Positions 54,113 to 63,725 of a stretch of DNA of 64,000 bases are shown here, piece by piece. The notes below the pieces were generated by a model. The model ran no database searches. It was not told where the DNA came from and saw only the letters and a list, made by a program, of their open reading frames with translations. Every line of letters begins with the position of its first letter. The first letter of the stretch is position 1. The stretch lies in NCBI RefSeq assembly GCF_002090135.1, contig NZ_BBRL01000004.1:248001-312000 (forward strand), written 5' to 3'. Both the position numbers and the translations under genes were made by a program. Source of the DNA: Demequina sp. NBRC 110055 (GTDB taxonomy: Bacteria > Actinomycetota > Actinomycetes > Actinomycetales > Demequinaceae).

Positions 54113-55291
54113 CTACGACCCCAACGGATCGGCGAGCAGCGAGCGGAACGCCAACTCACCGGCGCCGATGAGCACCTGGTCCTCCACGAGGGCGGCCCGC
54201 GTCAGGGTCAGAGAGTCGGCGAGCGGCGCGAACGTATGGCGCACCACGAGCTCACGGATGAGATCGCCACGGCGGTCCACGATCAACCCCAGGAAGCCAC
54301 CCAGGATGACGGTGCGGGGGTTGAAGGCCGACGTAACATTGGCTATGCCGCGCGCGAGCACGCGCGCCTGACGCGTGAGTTCATCCTCGACCGCCTCCGA
54401 CGACCCCAACGATTCCTCGAGCCGCGAGTGATCGAGAGCTCCGCCCGCGGCGGCCTCGAGACGTTGCAGGTTCACCTCGGTTTCGAGGCACCCTTGGCGA
54501 CCGCAGTGGCACGCGAGGCCATCGGGGTCGGCGAGGATGTGGCCCAGCTCGCCGGCGAATCCGTCGGCGCCGCGCAGGACGGAGCCGGTGACGCCCACCG
54601 CACCGCCGATGCCCGAGGTCGAGCCGTTGAGATAGATCAGGTGGCTCACGCCCTGGCCGGCGCCATAGAGCGACTCGGCGATGAGGCCCGCATTGGCGTC
54701 GTTGTCGACGTCGACGGGCACGTCGAGCGCCTCCGCGAGCTCCTCGCCCAGCGGCTCGTCATTCCACTCGAGGTGCGGTGCGCGCACCACCAGCCCGTCC
54801 TCGGCCCGCACCAGGCCTGGCACCGCGACCCCGGCGCCCACCACGCGGGGCGAACCCTCCTCGACCCAGCCGGCCACGGCATCGGCCGCCAAGTCGGCCA
54901 CCATCGCGGGAGAGGGTGACTCGGGCAGCTCGATCCGCTCGCGAGCCACGATCCGGTGTCCCAGCGCCACGAGCGCCAGCGAGACGGCGTCGACGTCCGG
55001 GTAGACCGCGAGCGCGACCACGTCGCGCCGGGGCTGGACCACGGGAGAGGGGCGTCCCACACCGGTGGTCTCGGGATGCTCCTCGGTCACTAAACCCGCG
55101 TCTACCAGGTCGCCCACGAGCGCGCCGATGGTGGAGCGGTTGAGTCCCGTGGCGCGCGTGAGGTCCGCACGCGAGAGCCCGTCGGCACGGTGGACGAGGG
55201 TGAGCAGGCTCGACAGATTGTGTCGGCGCGTCGCCTCGTTCCGCGTGCCCAACGCCTCGGCGGCGCGCGGCCGGTTGACCCGTGATGCCAT
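54113..55291 (-). CDS. ROK-family repressor (XylR-like)
   Basis: A 392-residue ROK regulator. The N-terminal winged HTH reads RADLTRATGLNRSTIGALVGDLVDAGLV. The ROK sugar-kinase-like domain has VVGAGVAVPGLV and the zinc motif CHCGRQGCLE near residue 265. Divergence from xylA, with a symmetric operator at 55329-55351 between them, points to xylose-responsive repression of xylA-xylB. Binding of xylose is an inference from context. Confidence 0.9.
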   Translation of the reverse strand: MASRVNRPRAAEALGTRNEATRRHNLSSLLTLVHRADGLSRADLTRATGLNRSTIGALVGDLVDAGLVTEEHPETTGVGRPSPVVQPRRDVVALAVYPDVDAVSLALVALGHRIVARERIELPESPSPAMVADLAADAVAGWVEEGSPRVVGAGVAVPGLVRAEDGLVVRAPHLEWNDEPLGEELAEALDVPVDVDNDANAGLIAESLYGAGQGVSHLIYLNGSTSGIGGAVGVTGSVLRGADGFAGELGHILADPDGLACHCGRQGCLETEVNLQRLEAAAGGALDHSRLEESLGSSEAVEDELTRQARVLARGIANVTSAFNPRTVILGGFLGLIVDRRGDLIRELVVRHTFAPLADSLTLTRAALVEDQVLIGAGELAFRSLLADPLGS

Positions 55292-55328
55292 GGAAGCCTC
55301 CTCGCTTTGACACTACCGCCCGCTGGAC

Positions 55329-55351
55329 TTATGTTGTGTCTGACAACCTAA
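55329..55351. promoter_or_regulatory. Symmetric ROK/XylR operator between repressor and xylA
   Basis: TTA-N-GTTG-N7-CAAC-N-TAA is a fully symmetric dyad across 23 bases, close to the TTAGTTT...AAACTAA form of xylose-repressor sites. It lies about 40 bases ahead of both divergent starts. Confidence 0.75.
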
Positions 55352-55391
55352 TCTGTCAATGCAGAGAGTCAACGCCGACAAGGAGACCGCC

Positions 55392-56585
55392 ATGGCACCC
55401 ACCCCCACCCGCGAGGACAAGTTCTCGTTCGGACTCTGGACCCTCGGATGGGAGGCGCAGGACCCGTTCGGCTCCGCGACCCGTCCGCGCTTGGACACCG
55501 TCGAGGCCATCCACGGCCTCGCCGAGGCAGGCGCGTGGGGCATCACGTTCCACGACAACGACGTCTTCGACTTTGACGCCACCGACGCCGAGCGTGGCAA
55601 GGCCATCGACGCACTCAAGGGTGCCTGCGACGACACCGGCCTCGTCGTCGAGATGGTCACGACGAACCTGTTTAGCCACCCCGTGTTCAAGGACGGCGGC
55701 TTCACCTCGAACGACCGGTCGGTGCGCCGCTTCGCGCTGCGCAAGGTGCTGCGCAACATTGACCTGGCCGCCGAGCTGGGCGCGACCACCTTCGTCATGT
55801 GGGGCGGCCGCGAGGGCGCCGAGTATGACTCCGCGAAGGACGTCGGCGCCGCCCTCGAGCGCTACCGCGAGGCCGTGAACCTCCTGGGCGACTACGTCAC
55901 CGACAAGGGCTACGACATCAAGTTCGCTATCGAGCCCAAGCCCAACGAGCCCCGCGGCGACATCCTCCTGCCCACCGTGGGCCACGCTCTCGCCTTCATC
56001 GACTCCCTCGAGCGCCCCGAACTGGTGGGCCTCAACCCCGAGACCGGCCACGAGCAGATGGCGGGCCTCAACTTCACCGCCGGCATCGCGCAGGCACTGT
56101 TCCACGGCAAGCTCTTCCACATCGACCTCAACGGTCAGCGTGGCATCAAGTACGACCAGGACCTCGTCTTCGGCCACGGCGACCTGCACAACGCCTTCTC
56201 GCTCGTGGACCTCCTCGAGCACGGCGGCCCCAACGGCGGCCCCACGTACGACGGCCCGCGTCACTTCGACTACAAGCCCTCGCGTACCGAGGACATCAAC
56301 GGCGTGTGGGAGTCGGTGCGCGCCAACATGGCGATGTACCTGCTGCTCAAGGAGCGCGCGCAGGCGTTCCGCGCCGATCCCGAGGTGCAGGAAGCCCTCG
56401 AGGCCGCCAAGGTGTTCGAGCTCGGCCAGCCGACGCTGAACGAGGGCGAGTCCTACGACGACCTGCTCGCCGACCGCTCGGCGTTCGAGGACTTCGACGC
56501 CTCCGCATACTTCGGCGGCAAGGGCTTCGGCTTCGTGCGCCTCCAGCAGCTCGCCTCCGAGCACCTCATGGGTGCCCGCGGCTAA
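55392..56585 (+). CDS. xylA: Xylose isomerase
   Basis: A 397-residue xylose isomerase of the short actinobacterial class. The N-terminus is [19 protein letters not shown]; the catalytic histidine is in [10 protein letters not shown], metal ligands are in [17 protein letters not shown] and [13 protein letters not shown], and [22 protein letters not shown] is conserved. It converts D-xylose to D-xylulose. ATG 55392 is fixed by AAGGAGA just ahead. It is divergent from the ROK repressor and followed by a hairpin and xylB. Confidence 0.98.
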   Translation: MAPTPTREDKFSFGLWTLGWEAQDPFGSATRPRLDTVEAIHGLAEAGAWGITFHDNDVFDFDATDAERGKAIDALKGACDDTGLVVEMVTTNLFSHPVFKDGGFTSNDRSVRRFALRKVLRNIDLAAELGATTFVMWGGREGAEYDSAKDVGAALERYREAVNLLGDYVTDKGYDIKFAIEPKPNEPRGDILLPTVGHALAFIDSLERPELVGLNPETGHEQMAGLNFTAGIAQALFHGKLFHIDLNGQRGIKYDQDLVFGHGDLHNAFSLVDLLEHGGPNGGPTYDGPRHFDYKPSRTEDINGVWESVRANMAMYLLLKERAQAFRADPEVQEALEAAKVFELGQPTLNEGESYDDLLADRSAFEDFDASAYFGGKGFGFVRLQQLASEHLMGARG

Positions 56586-56594
56586 TTTTCACCC

Positions 56595-56643
56595 GGCCGA
56601 TGCCGTGGCGGGCCTCCGTACGGGGCCCACCACGGCATCGGCC
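56595..56643 (+). terminator. Hairpin between xylA and xylB made of two inverted 14-mer motifs
   Basis: GGCCGATGCCGTGG (56595-56608) and CCACGGCATCGGCC (56630-56643) form 14 perfect pairs, continued after one mismatch by seven more. It starts 10 bases past the xylA stop and ends 26 before xylB. No T-run: a partial terminator or 3'-end protector is likely, lowering xylB relative to xylA. Confidence 0.75.
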
Positions 56644-56668
56644 ACCCCTACGTATGAAAGGACGCGCG

Positions 56669-58099
56669 ATGACGCTCGTCGCCGGAGTCGACTCCTCCAC
56701 CCAAAGCTGCAAGGTGGTCGTGCGCGACCTCGACACGGGCGCCGTGGTGCGCTCAGGCAAGGCCTCCCACCCCGACGGCACGTCCGTCGATCCCGCCGCG
56801 TGGTGGGACGCACTGCTGACTGCTGTGGCTGAGGCCGGGGGGCTGGACGACGTTGCTGCGGTGTCGATCGGCGGGCAGCAGCACGGCATGGTGGCGCTCG
56901 ACGACGCCGGCGAGGTGATTCGCGACGCCCTGCTGTGGAACGACACACGCTCGGCCGGCGCGGCGGCTGACCTGATCTCAGAGTTTGGGGCCGAGGAGTT
57001 GGTGTCGCGCACCGGTCTGGTGCCGGTCGCATCCTTCACCTCCACCAAGCTTCGCTGGCTTCGCGACGCCGAGCCCGATAACGCCGCGCGGGTCGCGGCC
57101 GTGGCGCTGCCGCACGACTGGCTGACGTGGCGCCTGCGGGGATTCGGTCCGGCCGGCGCGTCGCCGCTGGGGCCGGTGCTGTCCGAGCTTGCGACCGATC
57201 GCTCTGACGCGTCCGGTACCGGCTACTTCTCGGCAGCCACGGGCGAGTACGACCGCGAGCTGCTGGTCGCGGCGCTGGGGCACGACGCCGTCGTGCCGCG
57301 GGTACTGGGGCCGGGGGAGGCCGCGGGTCGTGGGGCCGTGGGCATCGACGCGACCCTGACGGACGTGGTGGTGGGGCCCGGTGCTGGCGACAACGCCGGC
57401 GCGGCGCTGGGGCTGGGCGCGGCTGAGGGCGACGTGGTGATCTCCATCGGGACGTCGGGGACCGTTTTTGGCGTCTCGCCGGTGGCGGCGGCCGACGTCA
57501 GCGGGGCAGTGGCGGGGTTTGCCGATGCCTCGGGCGAATACCTGCCGCTGGTGGCCACGCTGAACGCCGCGCGCGTGCTGGACTCCTTTGTCCGCGTGCT
57601 GGGCGTGACACATGACGAACTGGGGGCATTGGCTCTTAACGCCGCGGCCGGTGCGGGCGGCGCCGTGTTGGTGCCGTACTTCGAGGGCGAACGCACCCCG
57701 AACCTTCCCGAGGCGACGGCGTCGCTGTCCGGGTTGACGCTCGCCTCCACCACTCGCGAGAACCTGGCGAGGGCCGCCATCGAGGGCATGCTGTGTGCTC
57801 TGGCCGACGGGCTCGATGCGGTGCGCGCGCAGGGGCTCACGCCACGCCGGCTCTTGCTCGTGGGCGGGGCGGCGCAGAATGTCGCCGTCCAGGCGATCGC
57901 GGCGCAGGTGTTCGACGCCCCCGTGGAGATCCCCGAGCCCGCGGAGTACGTCGCGCTGGGCGCTGCGGTCCAGGCGGCCTGGGCGCTGACCGGCTCGCGT
58001 CCCTCGTGGGAGGTCTCCGTGGTCGCCTCTCCAGCGGTGGACACGCGGCCCGAGATTCGTCAGGCATACCGCGAGGCGGCAGCGTCATATCGCGCGTAA
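56669..58099 (+). CDS. xylB: Xylulokinase
   Basis: A 476-residue FGGY kinase that phosphorylates D-xylulose. The first ATP motif is [15 protein letters not shown]; the substrate region has [16 protein letters not shown] and [22 protein letters not shown] and [21 protein letters not shown] complete the FGGY pattern. ATG 56669 follows GAAAGGA. It is the second gene of xylA-xylB, under the ROK/XylR-like repressor. Confidence 0.95.
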   Translation: MTLVAGVDSSTQSCKVVVRDLDTGAVVRSGKASHPDGTSVDPAAWWDALLTAVAEAGGLDDVAAVSIGGQQHGMVALDDAGEVIRDALLWNDTRSAGAAADLISEFGAEELVSRTGLVPVASFTSTKLRWLRDAEPDNAARVAAVALPHDWLTWRLRGFGPAGASPLGPVLSELATDRSDASGTGYFSAATGEYDRELLVAALGHDAVVPRVLGPGEAAGRGAVGIDATLTDVVVGPGAGDNAGAALGLGAAEGDVVISIGTSGTVFGVSPVAAADVSGAVAGFADASGEYLPLVATLNAARVLDSFVRVLGVTHDELGALALNAAAGAGGAVLVPYFEGERTPNLPEATASLSGLTLASTTRENLARAAIEGMLCALADGLDAVRAQGLTPRRLLLVGGAAQNVAVQAIAAQVFDAPVEIPEPAEYVALGAAVQAAWALTGSRPSWEVSVVASPAVDTRPEIRQAYREAAASYRA

Positions 58100-58133
58100 C
58101 GACGATGTCGGTGGTGGGGCCTAGATTGATCCG

Positions 58134-58685
58134 GTGATCGACACCGTTTCTCGTACTGATCGGCTCGTGCTCCACCGTCCGTCACAGGCGGATGTCGACG
58201 ACGTCTATGCGTTGTTGTCCGACCCCCGCATGTGGGGTCACTACCCGAGCCTGGTGCACACCGAGCGCGCACAGTCGGAGGCCCTGGTTGCCGCGTCGGA
58301 CGACAGTTGGGACGCGTACGGACTGGGCACCTGGATCGCGCGCGATGAGGACGGGACGCTCCATGGCATCGGCGGCTGCGCCGTGCGCCACGGGACGTTC
58401 TGGAACGTGTCGTATCGCCTCGCGCCGGCCTCCCAGGGGCGCGGCCTCGCGACGGAACTGGCGCGGGCGGGCATCGCCGCGGCGCGGCGGGTGGATCCGG
58501 CGCTTCCCATCGTGTCGACCATGCTCGCGCACAACGTCGGCTCGAGCGCCGTCGCGCGCCGTGCAGGGTTGGTTGAGGTCCACCGCGGACCCGACGAGGG
58601 CAATCCGACGCCGGGCGTCACCCGTCTGGTCTTCGCCGACCGCGAGCTATCTGCTGCCACGCTCGGCGCCGCGATGACGTGGTGA
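58134..58685 (+). CDS. GNAT-family N-acetyltransferase
   Basis: A 183-residue GNAT protein of the RimJ/RimL-like type. It opens TDRLVLHRPSQADVDDVYALLSDPRMWGHYP, and the acetyl-CoA loop is YRLAPASQGRGLATELARAGIAAA near residue 105; MLAHNVGSSAVARRAGLVEV is the usual downstream segment. GTG 58134 is the start. The acceptor is unknown; this subgroup modifies protein N-termini or small amines. It follows xylB by 34 bases but has no functional link that I can see. Confidence 0.85.
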   Translation: MIDTVSRTDRLVLHRPSQADVDDVYALLSDPRMWGHYPSLVHTERAQSEALVAASDDSWDAYGLGTWIARDEDGTLHGIGGCAVRHGTFWNVSYRLAPASQGRGLATELARAGIAAARRVDPALPIVSTMLAHNVGSSAVARRAGLVEVHRGPDEGNPTPGVTRLVFADRELSAATLGAAMTW

Positions 58686-58709
58686 GGGGCGAGGCCCCTC
58701 GCTGAGGCG

Positions 58710-59078
58710 TCAGGGCCGAGGAGGCTCGTAGACGCTCGTGTCGGCGATACCGACGGCGTCGCGGCGGTCGGTCGCGGTGAGATGCACGGTCTCATCCGGC
58801 ACGGTTGTCACGTCGCTGGCGTCGCGTCGTGCGTCGATCCGCGGCACCAGGACGTTGATGAGGATTGCGGCGCCGATCAGGACCGCGGCAAGGGGGAACA
58901 GTACGTTGCCAAGGATCGAGGCGAGCGAGCCGACAACCGAGTACCAGCCGGGCAGGTAATAGGTATCGAACCCCCCGTTCCAGAGCCACGGAACGTACGT
59001 CGCGAAGAATTGGAGTGCCACGGCACCCACCACGCTCGCCCCGGCCCACCACAGGCACTTCTTCGCTGCCGGCTGCAT
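58710..59078 (-). CDS. Small two-helix membrane protein, unknown function
   Basis: A ~122-residue protein I do not recognise. It has one hydrophobic segment near the N-terminus (CLWWAGASVVGAVALQFFATYV), a short outside loop rich in Trp/Tyr (PWLWNGGFDTYYLPGWYSVVG), a second helix (LASILGNVLFPLAAVLIGAAILINVLV), and a charged ~40-residue cytoplasmic tail. ATG 59078 is preferred because the AGGGGGG ribosome site sits at a proper distance; ATG 59084 is possible. It is convergent with the GNAT gene. Confidence 0.65.
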   Translation of the reverse strand: MQPAAKKCLWWAGASVVGAVALQFFATYVPWLWNGGFDTYYLPGWYSVVGSLASILGNVLFPLAAVLIGAAILINVLVPRIDARRDASDVTTVPDETVHLTATDRRDAVGIADTSVYEPPRP

Positions 59079-59185
59079 GGTCATTCCCCCCTGGTTGCCG
59101 CAGTGATCGTCCACTGCGATTCACCACGGTGCCAGAACGCACAACGGGTGTCCACTGGGGCGCGCAACCTCCCGGGGAAAAGGCA

Positions 59186-59215
59186 AAGGGACCGGCCCTT
59201 GCGGACCGGTCCCTT
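59186..59215 (-). terminator. Terminator of tRNA-Pro
   Basis: Stem AAGGGACCGG / CCGGTCCCTT (10 perfect pairs) with a 10-base loop, read on the minus strand into TTTGCCTTTTCC. Confidence 0.85.
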
Positions 59216-59219
59216 CATG

Positions 59220-59297
<78 letters not shown>

Positions 59298-59357
59298 TGA
59301 AAACAGCCGTGTCAGGATACCCGATGAAGGGCCTGGAAACCTAACCGGCTCCCCGCG

Positions 59358-60257
59358 CTAGCGAGGCAGCAGCGTGAGCATGGTCGCCTCGGGTCGGCAC
59401 GCGAGCCTCACGGGCGTATAGGGGTTGGTTCCCAGCCCCGCCGAGACGTGCAACCACGCGCTCTCAGAGCCGCCCTGTTCGTCGGGCCGCGGCCCAGGCC
59501 AGCCGTGCAGGCCGGACGCACGCGCGGTGTCGAGATCGCAGTTCGTCACGAGAGCGCCCCGGAACGGAACGTTGACCTGGCCGCCGTGGGTGTGGCCGGC
59601 GAGGATCACCTCGGCGCCGTCCTCCCGCAGTTGACCAAGCGCCCGCAAGTAGGGTGCATGCACCACACCGATACGGAGGGCCGCCTCGGCGCCGGCGGCC
59701 GGCTCCGGCAGGCGGTCGCGGCCGATGTGAGGGTCGTCGAGACCCACGAAGTCGACGGTGGTTCCCGCGATCTCCAGCGAAGCGCGCACGTTGTTGAGGT
59801 CGGTCCAGCCGCCCTCGGTCAGTCCGGCGGTCAAGGCGGCGGTGTCGAGAGCCGTGGCGCCCGCGGAGGCCTGTGTGGGCTCGCGGAGGTACTTCAGCGG
59901 GTTGCGTGGCGTGGGCGCGAAGTAGTCGTTCGAGCCGTGGACGAAGACGCCGGGAAACGCCAGCAGAGGCTCCAGCGCCTCGAGCGCCGTCGGCACCGCG
60001 TCGACGTGGGCGAGGTTGTCACCGGTGTCGACTACCAGATCGGGCCGGAACGATGCGAGGTGGCGCACCCACGCGACCTTGCGACGCTGGGACGGTGTGA
60101 GGTGCAGGTCCGACAGGTGGAGGATCCGGATGGGCTTGGAACCCGGCGCGAGGACGGGCGCCGAGATCTGGCGCACCGTGAACGACTGCGCCTCGACCAG
60201 GCTCCACGCGAGCACGCCCACGCCAGCGGCAACAGCCGTACCAAGAACTCGCTTCAT
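59358..60257 (-). CDS. Membrane-anchored metallophosphoesterase (YkuE-like)
   Basis: A 299-residue calcineurin-type phosphoesterase. All metal motifs are present: DLHLT (D-x-H), VVDTGDNLAH (GD), VHGSNDYF (GN(D)-like) and AGHTHGGQ (GHxH). A short N-terminal hydrophobic stretch (VLGTAVAAGVGVLAWSLVEA) suggests a signal anchor. Relatives include YkuE and UDP-diacylglucosamine hydrolases; the substrate here is unknown. It follows the PBP gene by about 40 bases on the same strand and may be cotranscribed with it. Confidence 0.88.
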   Translation of the reverse strand: MKRVLGTAVAAGVGVLAWSLVEAQSFTVRQISAPVLAPGSKPIRILHLSDLHLTPSQRRKVAWVRHLASFRPDLVVDTGDNLAHVDAVPTALEALEPLLAFPGVFVHGSNDYFAPTPRNPLKYLREPTQASAGATALDTAALTAGLTEGGWTDLNNVRASLEIAGTTVDFVGLDDPHIGRDRLPEPAAGAEAALRIGVVHAPYLRALGQLREDGAEVILAGHTHGGQVNVPFRGALVTNCDLDTARASGLHGWPGPRPDEQGGSESAWLHVSAGLGTNPYTPVRLACRPEATMLTLLPR

Positions 60258-60296
60258 GACGTCAGCCCACGAGCACCGTAGCGATCAGCGCGTGGC

Positions 60297-62978
60297 TCAG
60301 CCATTCTCGTCTCCCCGCCCGTTGCCGTTGCCGTTGCCCTGGTTGTTGCCGGTGTCGCCGCCAGTGGGGGTCCCGTCTTCACCGAAGCCGGGGCACGGCT
60401 TGTTCTTGTCTTCGTTCCACCAGTCGGCGGGGTCCTCGCACTGCTTGGGCTCGTCCGTGACCCACCCGTTCGGGGGGTTGGTCTCGAACTCGGCCGGCGG
60501 CCACGTCGAGCCCCAGTACTCGTCCGGAGCCTGCTCCTGGTCCCAACCGGACGGCCAGTTGTACCACCAGTCGGGCAGCTGGTCGGTGGCGAGGGTGAGT
60601 CGGATGGTGGTGCCGGGAGTGATCATCGCTCCCGAACCCCAGTTCTGTGCGGCGACGTCACCCGGTGCGATGGTCGACGAGTACGTGGGCGCATCCTCGA
60701 AGCTCACACGGAAGCCGAGGTCGGCCAGGGTGTCGCGCGCGACCCACTGGTTCATGCCGATCACGTTGGGTACCCGGACCGGGACGCCGTACAGCACGTC
60801 GTCGTCGGGCTCGTCGAAGTCGAGCTGCTCCTCGCCCTCGAGCGCACGGCTCATGAATCGCGACCAGGTGGGTCCAGCAAGCGTGGAGCCGTACACGACG
60901 TCGTACCACTCGCCGTTGATCGTCACGTTCTGCTGCGGGGTGTCCTCATCGGGGTTGCCAAGCCAGAACACCGACACTAGTTGGGGCGTGAAGCCCGCGA
61001 ACCAGGTGTGGTTGTTCGAGTTCGACGTTCCGGTCTTGCCCGCGGCGGGGCGGCCATCGTCAAGCGCCGAGCGCTGCCCCGAGCTTGTCTCGAGGACGCC
61101 CTCCATGGCGTAGGTGACGCCGTCGGCGACCTCCTTGGAGATGGCCTGGCGACAGTCGGACTGGGGCACCGCGATGTCGTTGCCGTCCGCGTCGGTGATC
61201 GACAGGATCGCTCGCGGCTCGCAGTGCACGCCGCCGTTGGCGAAGGTCTGGTAGACCTCGGCCATCGTGAGCGGCGAGCCGTTCTGGGTGCCAAGGATCG
61301 ATGACGGGAAGAGCTTGAAGTCCGAGCCATCGGCGTTCTGGTAGCCCATGGCCGCGCCGATGTCGCGGATGCCGCACAGGTCGAGCTGGCTGGCCATATC
61401 CGCGTACGCGGTGTTGATGGAGCGGGCGGTCGCCTCGAGGACGGTCATGTAGCCCTGGCTGTCTTCGCCGACGTTGCCAGGCTCCCAGAAGTCTCCCGCT
61501 GCGGTCAGCACGGGGCCCTCACACGTGGAGGTCCAGGTGTCGCTGGTCCACTTCTGCTGACGGCCCGAGACGTACTCGCGCAGGGAGTGGCCCTCCTGGA
61601 GCCAATCGGCCAGCACGATGGTCTTGAAGGTGGAGCCCACGGAGAAGCCCTGAGAGCCACCCCATTCGCGGTCGACGGTGTAGTTCACGGACGTCGAGTT
61701 CTCGGCCTCCGCCGACGGGTCGAAGGTGCGGTTCTGCGCCATCGACAGGATCTCGCCGGTGGAAGGGTCGAGGGCGACCATCGCCATCGCGTAACCCTGC
61801 GGATCGCCGGCGGGGAGCGTGTCGTACAGCTCCTCGGTGGCGATCTCCTGCTTGTCGACGTCGAGCGTCGTGACGATGTCGAGGCCACCGCGCAGCAGCA
61901 GGTCACGGCCGTTGCGCCCGTCGGAGTTGAAGGCCTCATCCTTCGCGATCACCTTGGTGACGTAGTCGCAGAAGAAGGGGGCGATGTCGGACGCGGCGCA
62001 CGAACGCAGCGGCCGCGACACGTTCAGCGTGTCCTCCACCGGGGTCGCCTCGTACTCGTCAAATTCCGCCTTGGTGATCATGCCCTGGCGGTACATGGTG
62101 CCGAGCACCGTGTCGCGACGGCGCTCCGCGGCTTCGTAGTTGGTCTCGCCGTCCTCGAACGTGCGGGTCGGGTCCCAGCGCGACGGGTTCTGCGTAATAC
62201 CCGCAATGGTCGCGGCCTCGATGGCGGTGAGCTCCGCCGCAGACTTCGAGAAGTAGTACTCCGCAGCGGTTTCGACGCCGTAGATGCTCGGTCCGAACTG
62301 GGCGATGTTGAGGTACTGCTGCAGCACCTCTTCCTTGCCGCAGTCCACCGCGGGGTCATCGGCGGAACAGGTGTCGCCGAGCGTCGCGTTGAGATTGTCC
62401 TCGAGGGCGAGCGCCAGGCGCCACTCCCGAATCTTGCGCGCCATCGAGACCTCCGTCGAGTCCTCGATCGCCTCGTCGTCGCCGGCGTTCTCGGCTGCCT
62501 GCAGCAGCGTGTTCTTGACCAACTGCTGCGTGAGCGTCGACGCACCCGGATTGGCGTCCGAGGTGAGGTTCGTGTAGGCGGCGGACATCAGGCCCTCGCC
62601 ATCGACGCCATTGTGTTCCCAGAAGCGACGGTCCTCGACGGCAACGATCGCCTTCTGCATCCACGGGCTGATCTCTTCGAGCGGCACGACGACGCGGTTC
62701 TGGTCGTAGAACGTGGCGAGCAGGGTCTTGCCATCACGCGCGTAGATGTTCGACTGCTGCGACAGCTGGACGTCCTCGAGTTCCGCCGGCAGGTCCTCGA
62801 AGAGTTCCGAGGTGCCGGAGGCGGCCGACGCTGCCACGCTCGCGGCGGGTAGCGCGATGCCCGCCAGGAGGAAGCCGCCGATGACGGAGAATGCGACGAA
62901 CGCCACGAGGGCGCCGACGAGCTGAAGCGCGGTCACGCGCCCACCAGGGCGCGCAGAACCAAGGGACCTTGAAGCCAT
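60297..62978 (-). CDS. ponA: Class A penicillin-binding protein with PASTA domain
   Basis: An 893-residue bifunctional peptidoglycan synthase. One transmembrane segment lies at ~17-45. The GT51 transglycosylase domain follows (AIVAVEDRRFWEHNGVD, GASTLTQQLVKN). The transpeptidase domain has S449-T-F-K452 in GSTFKT, the SxN motif in RSINTAYADM, and KTG in GKTGTSNSNNHTW. One PASTA domain (VPNVIGMNQWVARDTLADLGF) follows, then a Trp/Pro-rich tail and an Asn/Gly-rich end. It polymerises and cross-links the wall outside the membrane. Confidence 0.95.
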   Translation of the reverse strand: MASRSLGSARPGGRVTALQLVGALVAFVAFSVIGGFLLAGIALPAASVAASAASGTSELFEDLPAELEDVQLSQQSNIYARDGKTLLATFYDQNRVVVPLEEISPWMQKAIVAVEDRRFWEHNGVDGEGLMSAAYTNLTSDANPGASTLTQQLVKNTLLQAAENAGDDEAIEDSTEVSMARKIREWRLALALEDNLNATLGDTCSADDPAVDCGKEEVLQQYLNIAQFGPSIYGVETAAEYYFSKSAAELTAIEAATIAGITQNPSRWDPTRTFEDGETNYEAAERRRDTVLGTMYRQGMITKAEFDEYEATPVEDTLNVSRPLRSCAASDIAPFFCDYVTKVIAKDEAFNSDGRNGRDLLLRGGLDIVTTLDVDKQEIATEELYDTLPAGDPQGYAMAMVALDPSTGEILSMAQNRTFDPSAEAENSTSVNYTVDREWGGSQGFSVGSTFKTIVLADWLQEGHSLREYVSGRQQKWTSDTWTSTCEGPVLTAAGDFWEPGNVGEDSQGYMTVLEATARSINTAYADMASQLDLCGIRDIGAAMGYQNADGSDFKLFPSSILGTQNGSPLTMAEVYQTFANGGVHCEPRAILSITDADGNDIAVPQSDCRQAISKEVADGVTYAMEGVLETSSGQRSALDDGRPAAGKTGTSNSNNHTWFAGFTPQLVSVFWLGNPDEDTPQQNVTINGEWYDVVYGSTLAGPTWSRFMSRALEGEEQLDFDEPDDDVLYGVPVRVPNVIGMNQWVARDTLADLGFRVSFEDAPTYSSTIAPGDVAAQNWGSGAMITPGTTIRLTLATDQLPDWWYNWPSGWDQEQAPDEYWGSTWPPAEFETNPPNGWVTDEPKQCEDPADWWNEDKNKPCPGFGEDGTPTGGDTGNNQGNGNGNGRGDENG

Positions 62979-63053
62979 ACACCAACCTTACGTTGCTCAC
63001 TCAACGCGCCACGAACCCTGAGAGTTTCCGGTGAAGCCCGTTACGCTCGTGTC

Positions 63054-63206
63054 ATGACCAAGTGGGAATACTCAACCGTGCCGCTCATCGACCACGTCAC
63101 CAAGCAGATCCTCGACCAGTGGGGCGAGGACGGCTGGGAACTCGTGCAGGTCGTGACCGGTCCCACCGGCGGCCTCGTCGCCTACATGAAGCGCCCCACG
63201 TCGTGA
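63054..63206 (+). CDS. Small DUF4177-type protein
   Basis: A 50-residue protein starting ATG 63054. The sequence TKWEYSTVPL and LDQWGEDGWELVQVV, ending in a GGLVAYMKRP stretch, matches the DUF4177 pattern (W-E-Y ... N/Q-x-x-G-x-x-GWELV). Function unknown. Its last codon region overlaps the RidA-like gene by four bases (GTGA), so the two are coupled. It diverges from the PBP gene. Confidence 0.8.
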   Translation: MTKWEYSTVPLIDHVTKQILDQWGEDGWELVQVVTGPTGGLVAYMKRPTS

Positions 63207-63670
63207 GCGCCTCCCACCGTCTCGCCGAGCTGGGCCTCAGCCTGCCCGAGGTCGCGGCACCCGTCGGCACGTACGTCCCCGCCTTGCGCCACGGCGACCT
63301 CATCTACACCTCGGGCCAGCTCCCCTTTGTCGACGGCGCCCTGCTCGCCGAGGGCGTGGTGGGCCAGCGCGACGGCGACGTCACCCCCGAACGCGCCAAT
63401 GAATGCGGCCGCATCGCCGTCCTCAACGCGATCGCCGCGGCCGCCGCGGCCGCCGGCGGAATCGACGCGATCACCCGCATCGTCAAGCTCACCGGTTTTG
63501 TCGCATCGGCCCCCGGATTCACGGCACAACCGGCCGTCATCAACGGCGCGTCGGGGATCCTGGCCGACGTGTTCGGCGAGGCGGGCCGTCATGCACGGTC
63601 GGCCGTCGGCGTGGCGGCGTTGCCGCTGGGCGCTCCCGTCGAGATCGAACTCATCGTCTCGGTCGCATAG
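63203..63670 (+). CDS. RidA-like protein
   Basis: A 155-residue member of the YjgF/YER057c/UK114 (Rid) superfamily, closest in form to the longer YjgH/RidA-like group. It has GTYVPALRHGDLIYTSGQLPFVDG, a long ECGRIAVLNAIAAAAAAAGGID helix, and KLTGFVASAPGFTAQPAVINGASGIL. The C-terminal VAALPLGAPVEIELIVSVA strand is the family end. The arginine that defines true RidA deaminases is not clear, so imine deaminase activity is uncertain. GTG 63203 overlaps the DUF4177 stop. Confidence 0.85.
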   Translation: MSASHRLAELGLSLPEVAAPVGTYVPALRHGDLIYTSGQLPFVDGALLAEGVVGQRDGDVTPERANECGRIAVLNAIAAAAAAAGGIDAITRIVKLTGFVASAPGFTAQPAVINGASGILADVFGEAGRHARSAVGVAALPLGAPVEIELIVSVA

Positions 63671-63685
63671 CGACACCGGCGTAGG

Positions 63686-63721
63686 CCGACAGCGCAGCTC
63701 GCGGGCGGCCTGCGCTGTCGG
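63686..63721. terminator. Bidirectional terminator between ridA-like and CRP-type genes
   Basis: A perfect 12-base stem CCGACAGCGCAG / CTGCGCTGTCGG with a 12-base loop between convergent genes. Confidence 0.82.
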
Positions 63722-63725
63722 AGTA

